A DNA stretch of 64,000 bases from Nostoc desertorum CM1-VF14. Its GTDB lineage: Bacteria; Cyanobacteriota; Cyanobacteriia; Cyanobacteriales; Nostocaceae. Under the pieces are notes generated by a model. The model did no database searches, was not told where the DNA came from, and saw only the letters and a program-made list of their open reading frames with translations. The translations under genes and the position numbers were made by a program. This document shows positions 34,743 to 44,700 of the stretch, one piece after another (the first letter of the stretch is position 1; each line of letters opens with the position of its first letter). The stretch lies in NCBI GenBank assembly GCA_019359245.1, contig JAHHHR010000006.1, positions 175,088 through 239,087 of the forward strand, read 5' to 3'.

Positions 34743-35579
34743 ATGAAGTTAAATTTACAACCGATAAAACTGTTTTTAGTAGTAGCTTTTAGCTGTACCA
34801 GTTTACTAGCTAGCCTGACTCCAGTACTGGCAAAACCAATTGGTTCTTCTCCTAGCAATGCCTACGGCGGGCTACGCCTACGCTCTGATGCTAAAACGAC
34901 CCTTGCTCAAGCCAAAACCTTTAATCAACCTCCAATTCCACCGGGTAGCCCTCCTGGGGGTCGGGTTCGTGGTGGAGCGAAGCGCGGACAGGTGGCTGGA
35001 TGTCCGTCTACTAAACTTGATCTGACTGCTTTAGTGCACTTTACTGAAGAAGCTAACTCAGTAATCAATGTCTGGGGACAGACAACGGTAGAACGTCCAA
35101 GTTGGTTTTTCTATGTGCCGTACACCAAAGATTCACTCTATGAAGCTGAATTTGTACTGCAAGATCAGGACGATAACGAGATTTACCGAAAAGCGATCGC
35201 TCTACCAGATAAACCGGGAGTCATCAACGTTTCTCTGCCTACCACTGCTCCTGCTTTGGCACTAAACAAACAATATCGCTGGTTTTTCACCGTTAACTGT
35301 GACCAGGAAAAAAATTCTCCCCCGACTTTTGTCGAAGGGGTAATACAACGAGTCGGATTGAATCCAGCCGTTCTCAAACAGCTAGAAACGCCAGAACCTC
35401 TAAAACGCTATGCTATCTATGCCCAAAACGGGATATGGTACGAGGCACTGACCATACTGGCCCAACTGCGCGATCAAAATCCTAAAGATGCAGCACTGCA
35501 AGCAGAGTGGCGGAATTTGTTAGGCAGTATCCGCTTAGATGATATTGCAGGAGAACCGATTTTCTTAAAGAAACCTTAG
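34743..35579 (+). CDS. DUF928 protein, exported (cassette 2)
   Basis: This 278-residue protein has a signal peptide (about 1-31, ending LAKP) and a DUF928 domain (about 90-270) with LDLTALVHF, ERPSWFFYVPY, EFVLQDQDD, PGVINVSLP, YRWFFTVNCD and NGIWYEAL. Cysteines in AGCPSTK and VNCDQEK match those of the sister. The linker after the signal peptide is encoded partly by Nostoc-type palindromic repeat text (34861-34885 and 34973-34992), giving YGGLRLRSDA and RGGAKRGQ, which are absent from the sister. It closes cassette 2 and is convergent with the AI-2E permease. Confidence 0.87.
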   Translation: MKLNLQPIKLFLVVAFSCTSLLASLTPVLAKPIGSSPSNAYGGLRLRSDAKTTLAQAKTFNQPPIPPGSPPGGRVRGGAKRGQVAGCPSTKLDLTALVHFTEEANSVINVWGQTTVERPSWFFYVPYTKDSLYEAEFVLQDQDDNEIYRKAIALPDKPGVINVSLPTTAPALALNKQYRWFFTVNCDQEKNSPPTFVEGVIQRVGLNPAVLKQLETPEPLKRYAIYAQNGIWYEALTILAQLRDQNPKDAALQAEWRNLLGSIRLDDIAGEPIFLKKP

Positions 35580-35623
35580 CCTAAAAAACATTAATCTTCT
35601 TTTTGCAAGATATTATCATCAAC

Positions 35624-36742
35624 TCATCGCTCCCGATTAATGTCGGGACTTTCTGCTGTCCAATTCTCATCTTCTTCAGGGGATTCAGAAACTATTACCA
35701 ACTCAGTCTCTTTTCTATGGTTATTCCCCCATTCATCCAAAACATCTTTTATCAGTACTTCTTGCAACCAAATCTTAGCGACAACAGTCAGGGGTAGCGC
35801 TAGAAATAATCCTAAAAAGCCAAAGAAAGTGACGAAAAATAATTGGGCAATTAAGGTTACGGCTGGCAGCAACGAAACTTGCTGTGCCATTACAATTGGC
35901 GTGATGAAATTACTCTCAACCTGTTGAATAACAAGGTAGAGAATTAAGACAGCGATAACTTTCCAGGGATCATCCAATAAAGCGATCGCCATTGCTGGAA
36001 TTACACTAATTGTTGGTCCCAGGTTAGGAATTAAATTCAAAAATCCTGCCAAAATTGCTAAAGCTAGTGCTGCCTTTATACCCAAAATTGATAAGCCAAT
36101 CAGACTCATCAGTGCCACAACAAACATGGCGATGAAAGCGCCTGTAATCCATCCCTGCAAAGAGACTTCGCACTTATCTAAAATCCCATCTACCCGCCGC
36201 CGATAAAATGAAGGAAAAAGCCGCACAAAGACTTTGCGGTAAGCCACAGGATCGGCTAAAATCATTCCTGTTAAAACCAGGACTAGCAAAATCTTGAGGA
36301 CGGCTTCCAAAGAGCCAGATACAAAGGCGAAGGAGTTTCCTAGTACCCGATTGACAAAGGGCTGTGCTTGTTGGATGAGACTATTGATATCTGGAATGTA
36401 AGGAACTAACTGATCAGGAATACGAGTTCTGAGGGCGTCAAGCCAACTATTAAAGCGTCCAAACCCTTTAGGAACCTGATAGGTTAGTTCTTGAAACTGC
36501 TGTGCAAAAGGTGGCACAATTAGCCAGAAAAAACCGACGATACCTGCCAAAAAGATAGCTACTGCTAGAAGTACAGCGATTCCACGCTTCATGCCAAAGC
36601 GTTGGAAGCGTTTCGCTAGCCGATTTAAGGTGGTGGCTAAGACAACTGCGGCAAACATCAGCAAAAGCACTTCCCGAATTTGCCACAGGATGTAGAAAGA
36701 AAGAACGATGGCGATTAAGCCGATCCATTGACCGAGGTTCAC
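35624..36742 (-). CDS. AI-2E family transporter (PerM/UPF0118)
   Basis: This 372-residue inner-membrane protein starts with GTG at 36742, chosen because NLGQWIGLIAIVLSFY is the usual beginning in cyanobacterial homologues. Seven to eight hydrophobic segments are visible: two at the N-terminus, a soluble stretch (about 90-145), then five or six helices including the conserved LNLIPNLGPTISVIPAMAIA region and the end helix FFGFLGLFLALPLTVV. The charged tail (about 335-372) is cytoplasmic. Family members export small solutes or act as Na+/H+ antiporters; AI-2 transport itself is rarely the true role. Confidence 0.9.
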   Translation of the reverse strand: MNLGQWIGLIAIVLSFYILWQIREVLLLMFAAVVLATTLNRLAKRFQRFGMKRGIAVLLAVAIFLAGIVGFFWLIVPPFAQQFQELTYQVPKGFGRFNSWLDALRTRIPDQLVPYIPDINSLIQQAQPFVNRVLGNSFAFVSGSLEAVLKILLVLVLTGMILADPVAYRKVFVRLFPSFYRRRVDGILDKCEVSLQGWITGAFIAMFVVALMSLIGLSILGIKAALALAILAGFLNLIPNLGPTISVIPAMAIALLDDPWKVIAVLILYLVIQQVESNFITPIVMAQQVSLLPAVTLIAQLFFVTFFGFLGLFLALPLTVVAKIWLQEVLIKDVLDEWGNNHRKETELVIVSESPEEDENWTAESPDINRER

Positions 36743-36833
36743 AGGCTGACTCCCAACGGTTGGCGAGATGCAATTTTCTTCTAATTCAGCTAGGTTAGCT
36801 GATTTTAGTCACTTGTGCGTAGATGCTCTGGAG

Positions 36834-37025
36834 TTAATTTTGTTTCTGTGCTTGGAATCGCCACAGTAGCGCGATGGCCATTATCACAATCGGCAGTAAA
36901 ATTATAATCAGGGCGTTGGTTGCTGTCGCCGGGATTGATAGACTTGGCCCTGCATATTTAATCAATACCGATAACAAAGCCGAGAGTAAAAGCAGTTTAA
37001 GAACAAATCCTAGTTGATTTACCAT
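36834..37025 (-). CDS. small two-helix membrane protein (63 aa)
   Basis: ATG 37025 gives a 63-residue protein; an upstream in-frame ATG at 37064 adds 13 polar residues without better support. Two hydrophobic helices (about 5-23 and 33-54) are separated by a short Pro-containing loop (YAGPSLSIPATATN), and the C-terminus is basic (RFQAQKQN). The family is unknown to me. It is divergent from the DUF1614 gene, with a strong inverted repeat between them. Function unknown. Confidence 0.6.
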   Translation of the reverse strand: MVNQLGFVLKLLLLSALLSVLIKYAGPSLSIPATATNALIIILLPIVIMAIALLWRFQAQKQN

Positions 37026-37077
37026 AATAGTACGGTAATGCACATTTTCCTGTAGGGTGTCCACGAATTTAAGCTGT

Positions 37078-37110
37078 ACTATCTAGTTTCTAGAATTGAA
37101 ACTAGATAGT
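37078..37110. promoter_or_regulatory. perfect 13-bp inverted repeat in a divergent promoter region
   Basis: ACTATCTAGTTTC (37078-37090) and GAAACTAGATAGT (37098-37110) are perfect reverse complements around a 7-nt spacer. No T-run follows on either strand, so a terminator is unlikely. It lies 53 nt upstream of the small membrane gene and 156 nt upstream of the DUF1614 gene, fitting an operator for one or both. Confidence 0.6.
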
Positions 37111-37266
37111 AAATAGATAAAAGTCCTTCTTAGTCACATTTTTGATTTATAACTAACAGAGTTCTTAGCAACATAATCACTACTTAAGCATTTGTTGCAT
37201 TAAGTGATATAGCATCTCCCAATGTGTTGTTGTGCGATATGACACAATCATAAATTTACTAATCTC

Positions 37267-37935
37267 ATGATTTACTTACCAGTTTCATTACTGCTATTTC
37301 TAGTGTTATTACTACTACTACCATTCATTTGGTTTGCTGTGGCAGTAGATGTGGTGGAAATTGCAGTAGCCAAGCTGGGATTTTCTCCAAACATCGCTTT
37401 TTTCTTGCTTGTGCTAGTAATTTTCACAAGCACTATCAATATACCCCTATACCGTCTAGTAACTGACGTTCAACTGACAGGTGACTTCGCAACGCTGTGG
37501 TTAAGGGAATTTTGGGGTATTCCTTTAAAGAAAGTCCAGCACTCTACGGTGGTAGCGGTGAATGTGGGTGGTGGCTTAATTCCGGTGGTGTTGGCACTGT
37601 ACCAATTTACTCACACAAATGCTCTAGCAATCTTGCTAGTAACTGCCATTGTCAGCGTTGTTAGCTATTATGCAGCGCGGGTGATACCAGGAATAGGTAT
37701 CCAAATGAATCCTTTACTGGCTCCTTTAACTGCTGCTTTATCTGCAATGTTAATTGCTGCACCTCATGCTGCTCCTGTAGCTTTTGCTGGTGGTGTACTC
37801 GGAACCTTGATTGGTGCTGATTTGTTACATCTAAAAGATATTCAATCTATGAGTGCGGGAGTACTCAGCATCGGTGGTGCTGGTGTGTTTGATGGCATTG
37901 CTTTGTGTGGTCTATTTGCTCTGTTATTGAGCTGA
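37267..37935 (+). CDS. DUF1614 family membrane protein
   Basis: This 222-residue, very hydrophobic protein has about seven predicted helices: 5-30, 40-60, an interruption (LYRLVTDVQLTGDFATLWLRE), then 95-112, 118-137, 145-170, 174-190 and 198-220. The small-residue motifs GGVLGTLIGADLLHL and GAGVFDGIALCGL near the C-terminus are typical of DUF1614. Function is unknown; the fold suggests a transporter-like or intramembrane protein. It is 95 nt upstream of ftsH on the same strand and could be co-transcribed with it. Confidence 0.8.
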   Translation: MIYLPVSLLLFLVLLLLLPFIWFAVAVDVVEIAVAKLGFSPNIAFFLLVLVIFTSTINIPLYRLVTDVQLTGDFATLWLREFWGIPLKKVQHSTVVAVNVGGGLIPVVLALYQFTHTNALAILLVTAIVSVVSYYAARVIPGIGIQMNPLLAPLTAALSAMLIAAPHAAPVAFAGGVLGTLIGADLLHLKDIQSMSAGVLSIGGAGVFDGIALCGLFALLLS

Positions 37936-38030
37936 AAAAGAGTCATTTGCAAAGAACATGGCGCAGCCATCATAACTTCTCATAAGGGAGATACTGCGCG
38001 AACAAAGACAAATTTGGAGGGTATATCAAA

Positions 38031-39965
38031 ATGCCTGTTGAAACTAATAATAATAAACCGATAAAACCGCCCAAAGTTAGGCAGTTTGGTGGGAGGTTCT
38101 TCATTTTACTAACCCTGTTATTACTACTGAACCTTATTCTTCCAACTTTCTTTGAGGCGCGATCGCTGCAAGTTCCCTATAGCACTTTTATAACTCAAGT
38201 AGAAGCGGGGAAAGTAAATCAAGCGATTGTGAGTAGCGATCGCATTGAATACACTATCAAAACCGAAACTCCAGATGGCAAACCCACTGAACAAGTGTTC
38301 ACAACTACACCAGTAGCCATTGATTTAGATTTGCCGAAAATTCTTCGTGAGCATAATGTCGAGTTTTCTGCACCACCACCAAACCCCAATGCCTGGTTTG
38401 CCACTTTACTTAGCTGGATTTTACCACCGTTAATTTTCTTTGGGATTTGGGGCTTGTTAATGAATCGTCAAAGTGGTCCCGCTGCGCTAACAGTAGGTAA
38501 AAGCAAAGCTAGGATCTACTCTGAAGGTAGCACTGGTGTCAAATTTAGCGATGTGGCTGGTGTCGATGAAGCGAAGGCGGAGTTAGCAGAGATTGTCGAT
38601 TTTCTCAAAAACGCTACTAAATACACCACACTGGGGGCAAAGATTCCTAAAGGTGTGATGCTGGTAGGGCCTCCGGGTACTGGTAAAACATTATTAGCAA
38701 AAGCGATCGCAGGTGAAGCTGCTGTTCCTTTCTTCAGTATTTCTGGTTCGGAATTTATCGAACTATTTGTGGGTGTGGGTGCTGCACGAGTCCGCGATTT
38801 GTTTGAACAAGCCAAACAACAAGCTCCCTGTATTGTCTTTATCGACGAATTAGACGCACTGGGTAAATCTCGTGGTGGTGCTGGGCCAATTATCGGTGGT
38901 AACGATGAGCGCGAACAAACCCTCAACCAGTTACTCAGCGAGATGGATGGCTTTGATACCAACACAGGTGTAATTATTATCGCCGCTACTAACCGTCCAG
39001 AAATTCTCGACCCGGCTTTACGCCGTCCTGGTCGATTTGACCGTCAAGTTGTCGTCGATCGCCCTGATAAAATTGGTCGAGAAGCAATTCTCAAAGTCCA
39101 CGCTAGAAACGTTAAATTGGCTGATGATGTTAACTTAAGCACCATTGCTATTAGGACCCCTGGTTTTGCTGGGGCAGATTTAGCTAACCTTGTGAATGAA
39201 GCCGCACTGTTAGCCGCACGGCAAAATCAGCAAGCCGTGACAATGGCAGATTTCAACGAAGCTATTGAGCGTCTGATTGCTGGCTTAGAAAAACGCTCCC
39301 GCGTGCTGAATGAAACGGAGAAAAAGACCGTAGCTTATCACGAAGTTGGTCATGCCATCATCGCTGCATTGATGCCGGGTGCTGGTAAAGTCGAAAAAAT
39401 CTCGGTTGTTCCTCGTGGTGTCGGCGCTTTGGGTTACACAATTCAGATGCCGGAAGAAGACCGCTTTTTAATGCTGGAAGATGAAATTCGTGGGCGGATT
39501 GCTACCCTTTTGGGTGGACGTTCTGCCGAAGAAATCGTTTTTGGCAAAATTTCCACGGGTGCTGCTGATGATATCCAAAAAGCTACTGAGTTAGCAGAAC
39601 GCACCATTACTCTTTACGGGATGAGCGAACGACTTGGGCCAGTGGCGTTTGAAAAGAGCCAACAGCAGTTTCTCGAAGGTTATGGCAATCTGCGTCGTGC
39701 TATCAGTCCGAAAGTAGCGGAAGAAATTGACCGCGAAGTTAAGCAGACATTAGATAATGCTCACCACATCGCCTTAAGTATTCTGCAACATAACCGTGAC
39801 TTACTAGAGCAGACAGCAGAAGAACTGTTGCAACGAGAAATTCTCGAAGGCGCAGATTTGCGCGATCGCCTCGCCCAAGTTAAAGTACCGGGTGAAATGG
39901 CAGAATGGTTGCGGACGGGTAAGATATCGGAAGATAAACCACTGCTGCAAACATTGTTGGTTTAA
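38031..39965 (+). CDS. ftsH: FtsH family ATP-dependent zinc metalloprotease
   Basis: This 644-residue membrane protease extracts and degrades membrane proteins; in cyanobacteria, members of this family handle photosystem II D1 turnover and iron responses. Two transmembrane helices (about 23-41 and 122-143) flank the lumenal/periplasmic domain. The AAA+ module has Walker A GPPGTGKT (213-220), Walker B IVFIDELD (268-275) and the second region of homology around 319-341. The zinc site is HEVGH (437-441). Length and all motifs are normal. The ATG follows GGAGG at good spacing. Cyanobacteria carry several ftsH paralogues; which one this is cannot be decided here. A strong terminator follows. Confidence 0.95.
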   Translation: MPVETNNNKPIKPPKVRQFGGRFFILLTLLLLLNLILPTFFEARSLQVPYSTFITQVEAGKVNQAIVSSDRIEYTIKTETPDGKPTEQVFTTTPVAIDLDLPKILREHNVEFSAPPPNPNAWFATLLSWILPPLIFFGIWGLLMNRQSGPAALTVGKSKARIYSEGSTGVKFSDVAGVDEAKAELAEIVDFLKNATKYTTLGAKIPKGVMLVGPPGTGKTLLAKAIAGEAAVPFFSISGSEFIELFVGVGAARVRDLFEQAKQQAPCIVFIDELDALGKSRGGAGPIIGGNDEREQTLNQLLSEMDGFDTNTGVIIIAATNRPEILDPALRRPGRFDRQVVVDRPDKIGREAILKVHARNVKLADDVNLSTIAIRTPGFAGADLANLVNEAALLAARQNQQAVTMADFNEAIERLIAGLEKRSRVLNETEKKTVAYHEVGHAIIAALMPGAGKVEKISVVPRGVGALGYTIQMPEEDRFLMLEDEIRGRIATLLGGRSAEEIVFGKISTGAADDIQKATELAERTITLYGMSERLGPVAFEKSQQQFLEGYGNLRRAISPKVAEEIDREVKQTLDNAHHIALSILQHNRDLLEQTAEELLQREILEGADLRDRLAQVKVPGEMAEWLRTGKISEDKPLLQTLLV

Positions 39966-39985
39966 TAATTGCAGATTGGATTGAA

Positions 39986-40021
39986 AAGCGATCGCTTTAC
40001 TTCTAGAGCGATCGCTTTTTT
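39986..40021. terminator. HIP1-containing bidirectional terminator
   Basis: AAGCGATCGCT (39986-39996) and AGCGATCGCTT (40007-40017) form an 11-bp perfect stem with a 10-nt loop, followed by TTTT on the plus strand and flanked by AAAA on the left. It serves ftsH and also lies at the 3' end of the convergent Uma2 gene. Each arm is a HIP1 site. Confidence 0.75.
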
Positions 40022-40586
40022 ACGTCAAACTCAACCAGCCAAAAACTTGTTCCACAGTCAGTTCCAACTGGATACCCTCTAGGATGGGTAATTTATCCGC
40101 ACCTTCGTATAATTCCAATCGCTGTCCAGGAAAAATCCCCAGCACACTTTCGTCTTCTGGGTTGATTAACCAGCCGAGTTCAGTACCATTGCGCGAACAA
40201 TGCAATAATTTACTCAACACTTTTTTTAACCTTTGGTCTGGAGAAAGAATCTCAATTGCCCAGTCGGGATGAATTTCAAAGCGATTAGCAATTCTACCAG
40301 ATGGAGTTTTAGGAATTCTATCCCAGCGAAACACAGAGACATCAGGAACGATAGAAGCACCGCCAAAGGTGCAGCGCAGTTCTGAGAAAGCGTAAGCAAT
40401 TTTTTGGCTTTCAGTTACGTTATTAATGACATTACAAAATTTAGCTTGTAGTCGGCTATGTTCACCTTGAGGCATAGGTTTTTGAATAATTTCCCCGTTG
40501 ATAAAATCTGATGTTGGTTCAGTTTCCGGCTGTTTGAGGAAGTCGTCTAAAGTTAGTTGAGGTTGACTGGCAATAGTCATAAGCAA
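40020..40586 (-). CDS. Uma2 family putative endonuclease 1
   Basis: This 188-residue protein belongs to the Uma2 (DUF820) family, a PD-(D/E)XK nuclease-like group greatly expanded in cyanobacteria. Visible elements are the N-terminal LTLDDFLKQPE helix, the INGEIIQKPMPQGEHSRLQ segment, the first acidic residue in IVPDVSVFRW and the second in WAIEILSPDQ. Afterwards the usual K-x-x-x-Y-x-x-x-G-x-x-E-x-W pattern is replaced by LLHCSRNGTELGWLINPEDE, as in one Uma2 subgroup. Its stop sits within the ftsH terminator. Physiological role is unknown; a nuclease activity has not been shown for most members. Confidence 0.87.
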   Translation of the reverse strand: MLMTIASQPQLTLDDFLKQPETEPTSDFINGEIIQKPMPQGEHSRLQAKFCNVINNVTESQKIAYAFSELRCTFGGASIVPDVSVFRWDRIPKTPSGRIANRFEIHPDWAIEILSPDQRLKKVLSKLLHCSRNGTELGWLINPEDESVLGIFPGQRLELYEGADKLPILEGIQLELTVEQVFGWLSLT

Positions 40587-40652
40587 ATAGCATAGAGGAG
40601 ATGGTTTAATTATGGACGAACTTTAAAGCGCCTGATGGAGGCAAAATCTAGT

Positions 40653-40976
40653 TTAAATACCAATTGGCACTAAAATTTTCATTCCAGTTAGGATAAGCAG
40701 AACCAAAGTAATGATTAAACCGACTCGTAAAGATATAGTATTTAAAATTACTAATAACCATACGAAAGCCACTTCAACTATAGTTGCTCCAAAAACTTTT
40801 AAAATATGTTTAGCTAATTGAAATAAAGAATAATCAGGATATAATGCAACGTTATTATTTATTAAATAATAATGTAAATCTACACTTGACCGAAGCAAGA
40901 TAAAGTTTAATCTAATAATTACTATCGTTGAAAGTACAAAAGCAATAAGTTTAAATAATCGATTTTGAAGCCTCAT
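40653..40976 (-). CDS. hypothetical membrane protein (107 aa)
   Basis: ATG 40976 is preferred. The upstream extension to 41057 would add 27 residues (RGVASFKSRRSLF...) encoded by HIP1 and repeat-like text and does not look like protein. Three hydrophobic helices are visible: about 8-26, 50-76 and 82-104. The short loop contains SSVDLHYYLINNN. It is AT-rich compared with its neighbours. No family is recognised. It lies between two Uma2 genes on the same strand, which may be coincidence. Confidence 0.5.
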   Translation of the reverse strand: MRLQNRLFKLIAFVLSTIVIIRLNFILLRSSVDLHYYLINNNVALYPDYSLFQLAKHILKVFGATIVEVAFVWLLVILNTISLRVGLIITLVLLILTGMKILVPIGI

Positions 40977-41083
40977 ATTTTTTGATAAACCCAATCCATC
41001 TTTACTTGCAGTACTAAAGAGCGATCGCCTACTCTTAAAGCTTGCTACGCCTCGCATCCTTCGTTTCTGACAGCTGCTAGAAA

Positions 41084-41644
41084 TTATATTTTTGGGAAAC
41101 CTACGAGACGATTAACTTGAACTGATACATCACCAAAGGCTAGGGGGACAATAGTACCTGTGGTTAATGTCAGTTCAGTTGTGTATTGCCCATTTTGTAA
41201 GTCTCGAAATACTAGCAACTGAGAATTTTTGAGATTGACAACCCAATATTCAGCAATGCCTGCTTCTGCATAGATGTCTTTTTTATCACCTAAGTCTTTG
41301 CTCAAGGTGGACTTAGAAAATTCGATAATCCAGAATATATCTTCAGGGTAAGGGTGATGTTCTAAGTAGATATCGCCTAGAGGTTTGGCAATCGCAACAT
41401 CGGGGGCGGGTTCTGAGTTGTTGGGTAGGGTGATGGGTTTGGCATCGCGGATTTTTGCGCGTTCACCTAGCAGTGTGCGGAGATAATCAGCTGCTTCGGT
41501 ATTGTAGTAGGCATGGGGTTCGCGTTCTGGGGGCATAACTATGAGGTCGCCGCGCAATAGTTCAATGGGTTGGTCATCAAAAATCCCTGCTTCTATTGCT
41601 CGGTGATAGCGTTCAATTGTCCATTTATAGGTAGTTACCGTCAT
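41084..41644 (-). CDS. Uma2 family putative endonuclease 2
   Basis: A second Uma2 protein, 186 residues. It has the family start (TYKWTIERYHRAIEAGIFDD, then IELLRGDLIVMPPEREPHAY), the active-site acidic residues in PAPDVAIAKP and DIFWIIEFSKSTL, and the downstream K-x-x-x-Y-x-x-x-G-x-x-E-Y-W pattern in DKKDIYAEAGIAEYWVVNL. The motif set is complete, unlike that of the neighbour at 40020, to which it is only distantly similar. A separate acquisition is therefore likelier than a recent tandem duplication. Confidence 0.9.
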   Translation of the reverse strand: MTVTTYKWTIERYHRAIEAGIFDDQPIELLRGDLIVMPPEREPHAYYNTEAADYLRTLLGERAKIRDAKPITLPNNSEPAPDVAIAKPLGDIYLEHHPYPEDIFWIIEFSKSTLSKDLGDKKDIYAEAGIAEYWVVNLKNSQLLVFRDLQNGQYTTELTLTTGTIVPLAFGDVSVQVNRLVGFPKI

Positions 41645-41790
41645 AGCCTTTTCTACCGTTTCGACAATAGCTTTAGTTTGATTTTAGTGCGATCGCTAAG
41701 TTACAAAGATTTTGGCAGAGAGTGCGATCGCTAAGTGACAAATATTTTTCCCTTGTCACCCTACTAACTAATTACGAATTACGAATTAGC

Positions 41791-44700
41791 CTAGCCCTCA
41801 ACCTCCCGTAACTCCTCCAATTCCTCTGGTGTGAGGGGATTATTTCCTGACTTCAGTACTTCTATCCAGCGTAGCCGTCGCTGCTTCACATCGTCTGAGA
41901 AATCAAGTGCGCCACTGTCTACAGCAACTTGAAAATCTTCTAATGCCCCTACTAAGTCGCCTGTCAGTACTCTAGCAAGCCCCTGACTGTCTTGATAGCG
42001 TTTATTGTCAGGGTCTAAAATAACAGCTTTTTCACAGATAGGAAGCAAATTTTTAGCATAACCGTGTAAACAGCCAACCCAGCAAATGCTATTCCAAAAT
42101 TCAGCAGAGTTTCTCAAACTTTGGTCAAATGTTTGGGCTTGCTTGAAAGCTTCCTGTGCTTGTTTAATTTTGCCTTCTCTCACCCAACTGATACCTTGAC
42201 TCAAGGCAACAGCAGCCGCAAAAGCTGAGTCTTGCGCCAACTCTGGAGATACGCCTACTGCTTCATGCAGCCCTTTTGCATTGAGCCATTTTGTGTTACT
42301 ATTCCAAAAAACTGCTTCAAAGCAGGCACCGCTAAAGTTAATACTGCTGAGGCCAGTACCGTTGAGGGTAGCAAAAGTGAGGTTGGCAAAGCTTAGGTTG
42401 GCACCACTAATGTCAGCGTCACTGAGGTTAGCAAAGCTGAGGCTGGCAAAGCTGAGATTGGCACCACTAAGGTCAGCATCATTGAGGTAAGCAACACTGA
42501 GTTCAGTACGGCTGAGGTTAGTACGACTGAGATTGGCAAAGCTTAGATTAGCAAGGCTGAGGTTGGCAAGGCTGAGGTTTGCACCACTGAGGTTAGCACC
42601 GTTGAGCTTGGCACTGCTAAGGAAAGCACGGTCAAGTTTGGCAAAACTAAGGTTGGCATCACTGAGGTAGACACCGCCCAGGTCAGCACCGCTCAGGTCG
42701 ATACCGCTCAAATCAGCACCTCTGAGGTTGATACCGGCCAGGTTAGCGCCACTCAGGTCGATACTGCTGAGGTTGGCATCGCTGAGAAATAATCCTAAGT
42801 TATTGTTAAAGGCTGAAACACCCAAGCATTGACTATAGCCGATAATACGCAGCAAGCGTTCTGAGTCAAATTGATCAGTATTAGGTTTACCGCAGGGGTG
42901 AAAGTTAATTTTGCCTTTGAGGTCGTCTTTTGTTTTGGCATAGCGATGCAACTCCAGCAGCAAAATCATTACATTCAGCCCTGTACACACATCCACCTGT
43001 CGCAGTCCCAAGTGATTTTCTCGGTCTGGTAATTGCTCCCGCAATTGTTTTTTCTTCATTTGAGGCAGGTTTACATCTTCTGCATCAATAAATTCCCCAT
43101 CGCACCAACGGAAGTAGAAATCCTCTAATCTTTGAAACAGTTGACATAAGCGTTCCACGTCGTTAAATTCTGAACTCTCAGCCAACAATCCCATCAAATA
43201 TTCCACAATCTCAGACGTTAAATTGCCATACCCCAATAAATCGTAAATCTGCCTTTCCATTGCGAATGTACTAACCAAGTCTTCTTCGCGCTGACGCTTG
43301 CTTACCTTCGTTGTCCAACCTACAAAGCTTTCTAGCAACCGTTCTGCAAATAAAAACTCGCTAAAACTCTTGTGAACAAACTCAACTGAGCCGCCTTTAT
43401 CGCCTGAAGCTGGTTTGATATAGAATGCCGTTAACAGATTATTGAGTAGCTTATCTTGTTGATTTTTTTCCGAGCCATTTTCCTGTCTGGCATCCTGAAT
43501 TAACTTTGCAGCTGGGTTTTGGCTGTGTTTGAGCCGTGCTTCTAACATCGTCACTCTTGCAGATTCATTTCCAGACTGCACGACACACAAAGCGGCTTCG
43601 GTGAGAAACTGCCGCAAATCTTCACTCTTTAATCCAGTCAAGCGGGAGTTATCATTTTGATTTTCACTGTCACGCTGTTTTTCTAGTACCCACTTTACCG
43701 ATTCATCATAGATGCGGATTTTTGCCTTAATACTATCTGCGCCTGCAAACATTTGGACGTTGAGACGGTTGTCTCGGTGCATCCGCGCTAGTAAATACAG
43801 TAATAAAGGTTCTCGTGCTAGTTTATTTTTAACTTCATCAGGGCAAGCCTTCAAAAATTCTTCAAACTCACTCTTGTTAACTTGAGCTGCAACCGCCCAT
43901 TTTTCCAGCCATTTTTGCCGAAGTGAGTCATCCATTGGCTGAAGTTCGACGCGCTTCAAGCTTTTGGTTTGTGAAAGCACACGCTCAATTCCTTGTAACG
44001 CTAGGGAACGACCAGTAACTAAAAACTGATGCTGACAAAGGCGGTCTTTTTGAAACTGCTCCACTTGTTCCAGAAATTCCTTCAAGCCGCCACTTGCTCG
44101 TCCTTCCAGCAACAACTCGTCAAACCCATCCAGGAAAAACAAAAACCGAGTATTTTTATCGGTTAGCCAGCCTGAATCACTGGTGACAAAATCAAGGTGT
44201 TGTAAATAGTTTTCTAAAGTATCAGTTAAGTTATCTTTTAGTACGCGCAAATCTCGCAACCGAATCAGAATTGGGGTAAAGCTGGGATGCAATTCTCGCC
44301 GCACCCAATCGGCAAACATCCGACAAAAAACACTTTTCCCCCGTCCGGCTTCGCCCTGAATAAACAAAACTTGTTTGTGTTTTGCATCTGGGTCATTCAA
44401 TATTGCCTTAACCCACGCTTCCAGTTCCAGACTTGCATTGTCTTTGGCATCCAATTCTTTGACTTGTAAAGGTACATACAAATCCCGAAATGTAATATGG
44501 GTTTCATCAAAAATCTTTTCTTCTGGCTTTGGTTTAATTACCTGTTCCAAATAATCTTCAATATTCAGATTTTTCTCTAGCTTTTCTTTTCCTCCAGCGC
44601 TATACCATTTCCAAAGTTTGTCCGCTTTCTCTCCGACTTCTACCAATGCATCTTGCATATATTCATCGGTGTGACGCGCTACCCGTTCAGTTAAGGTATT

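Noticed and set aside
40977..41057. Upstream extension of the small membrane protein to 41057
   Set aside because: Encoded by repeat and HIP1 text (CGATCGCC, CTTGCTACGCCTCGC). ATG 40976 starts just before the first hydrophobic helix.
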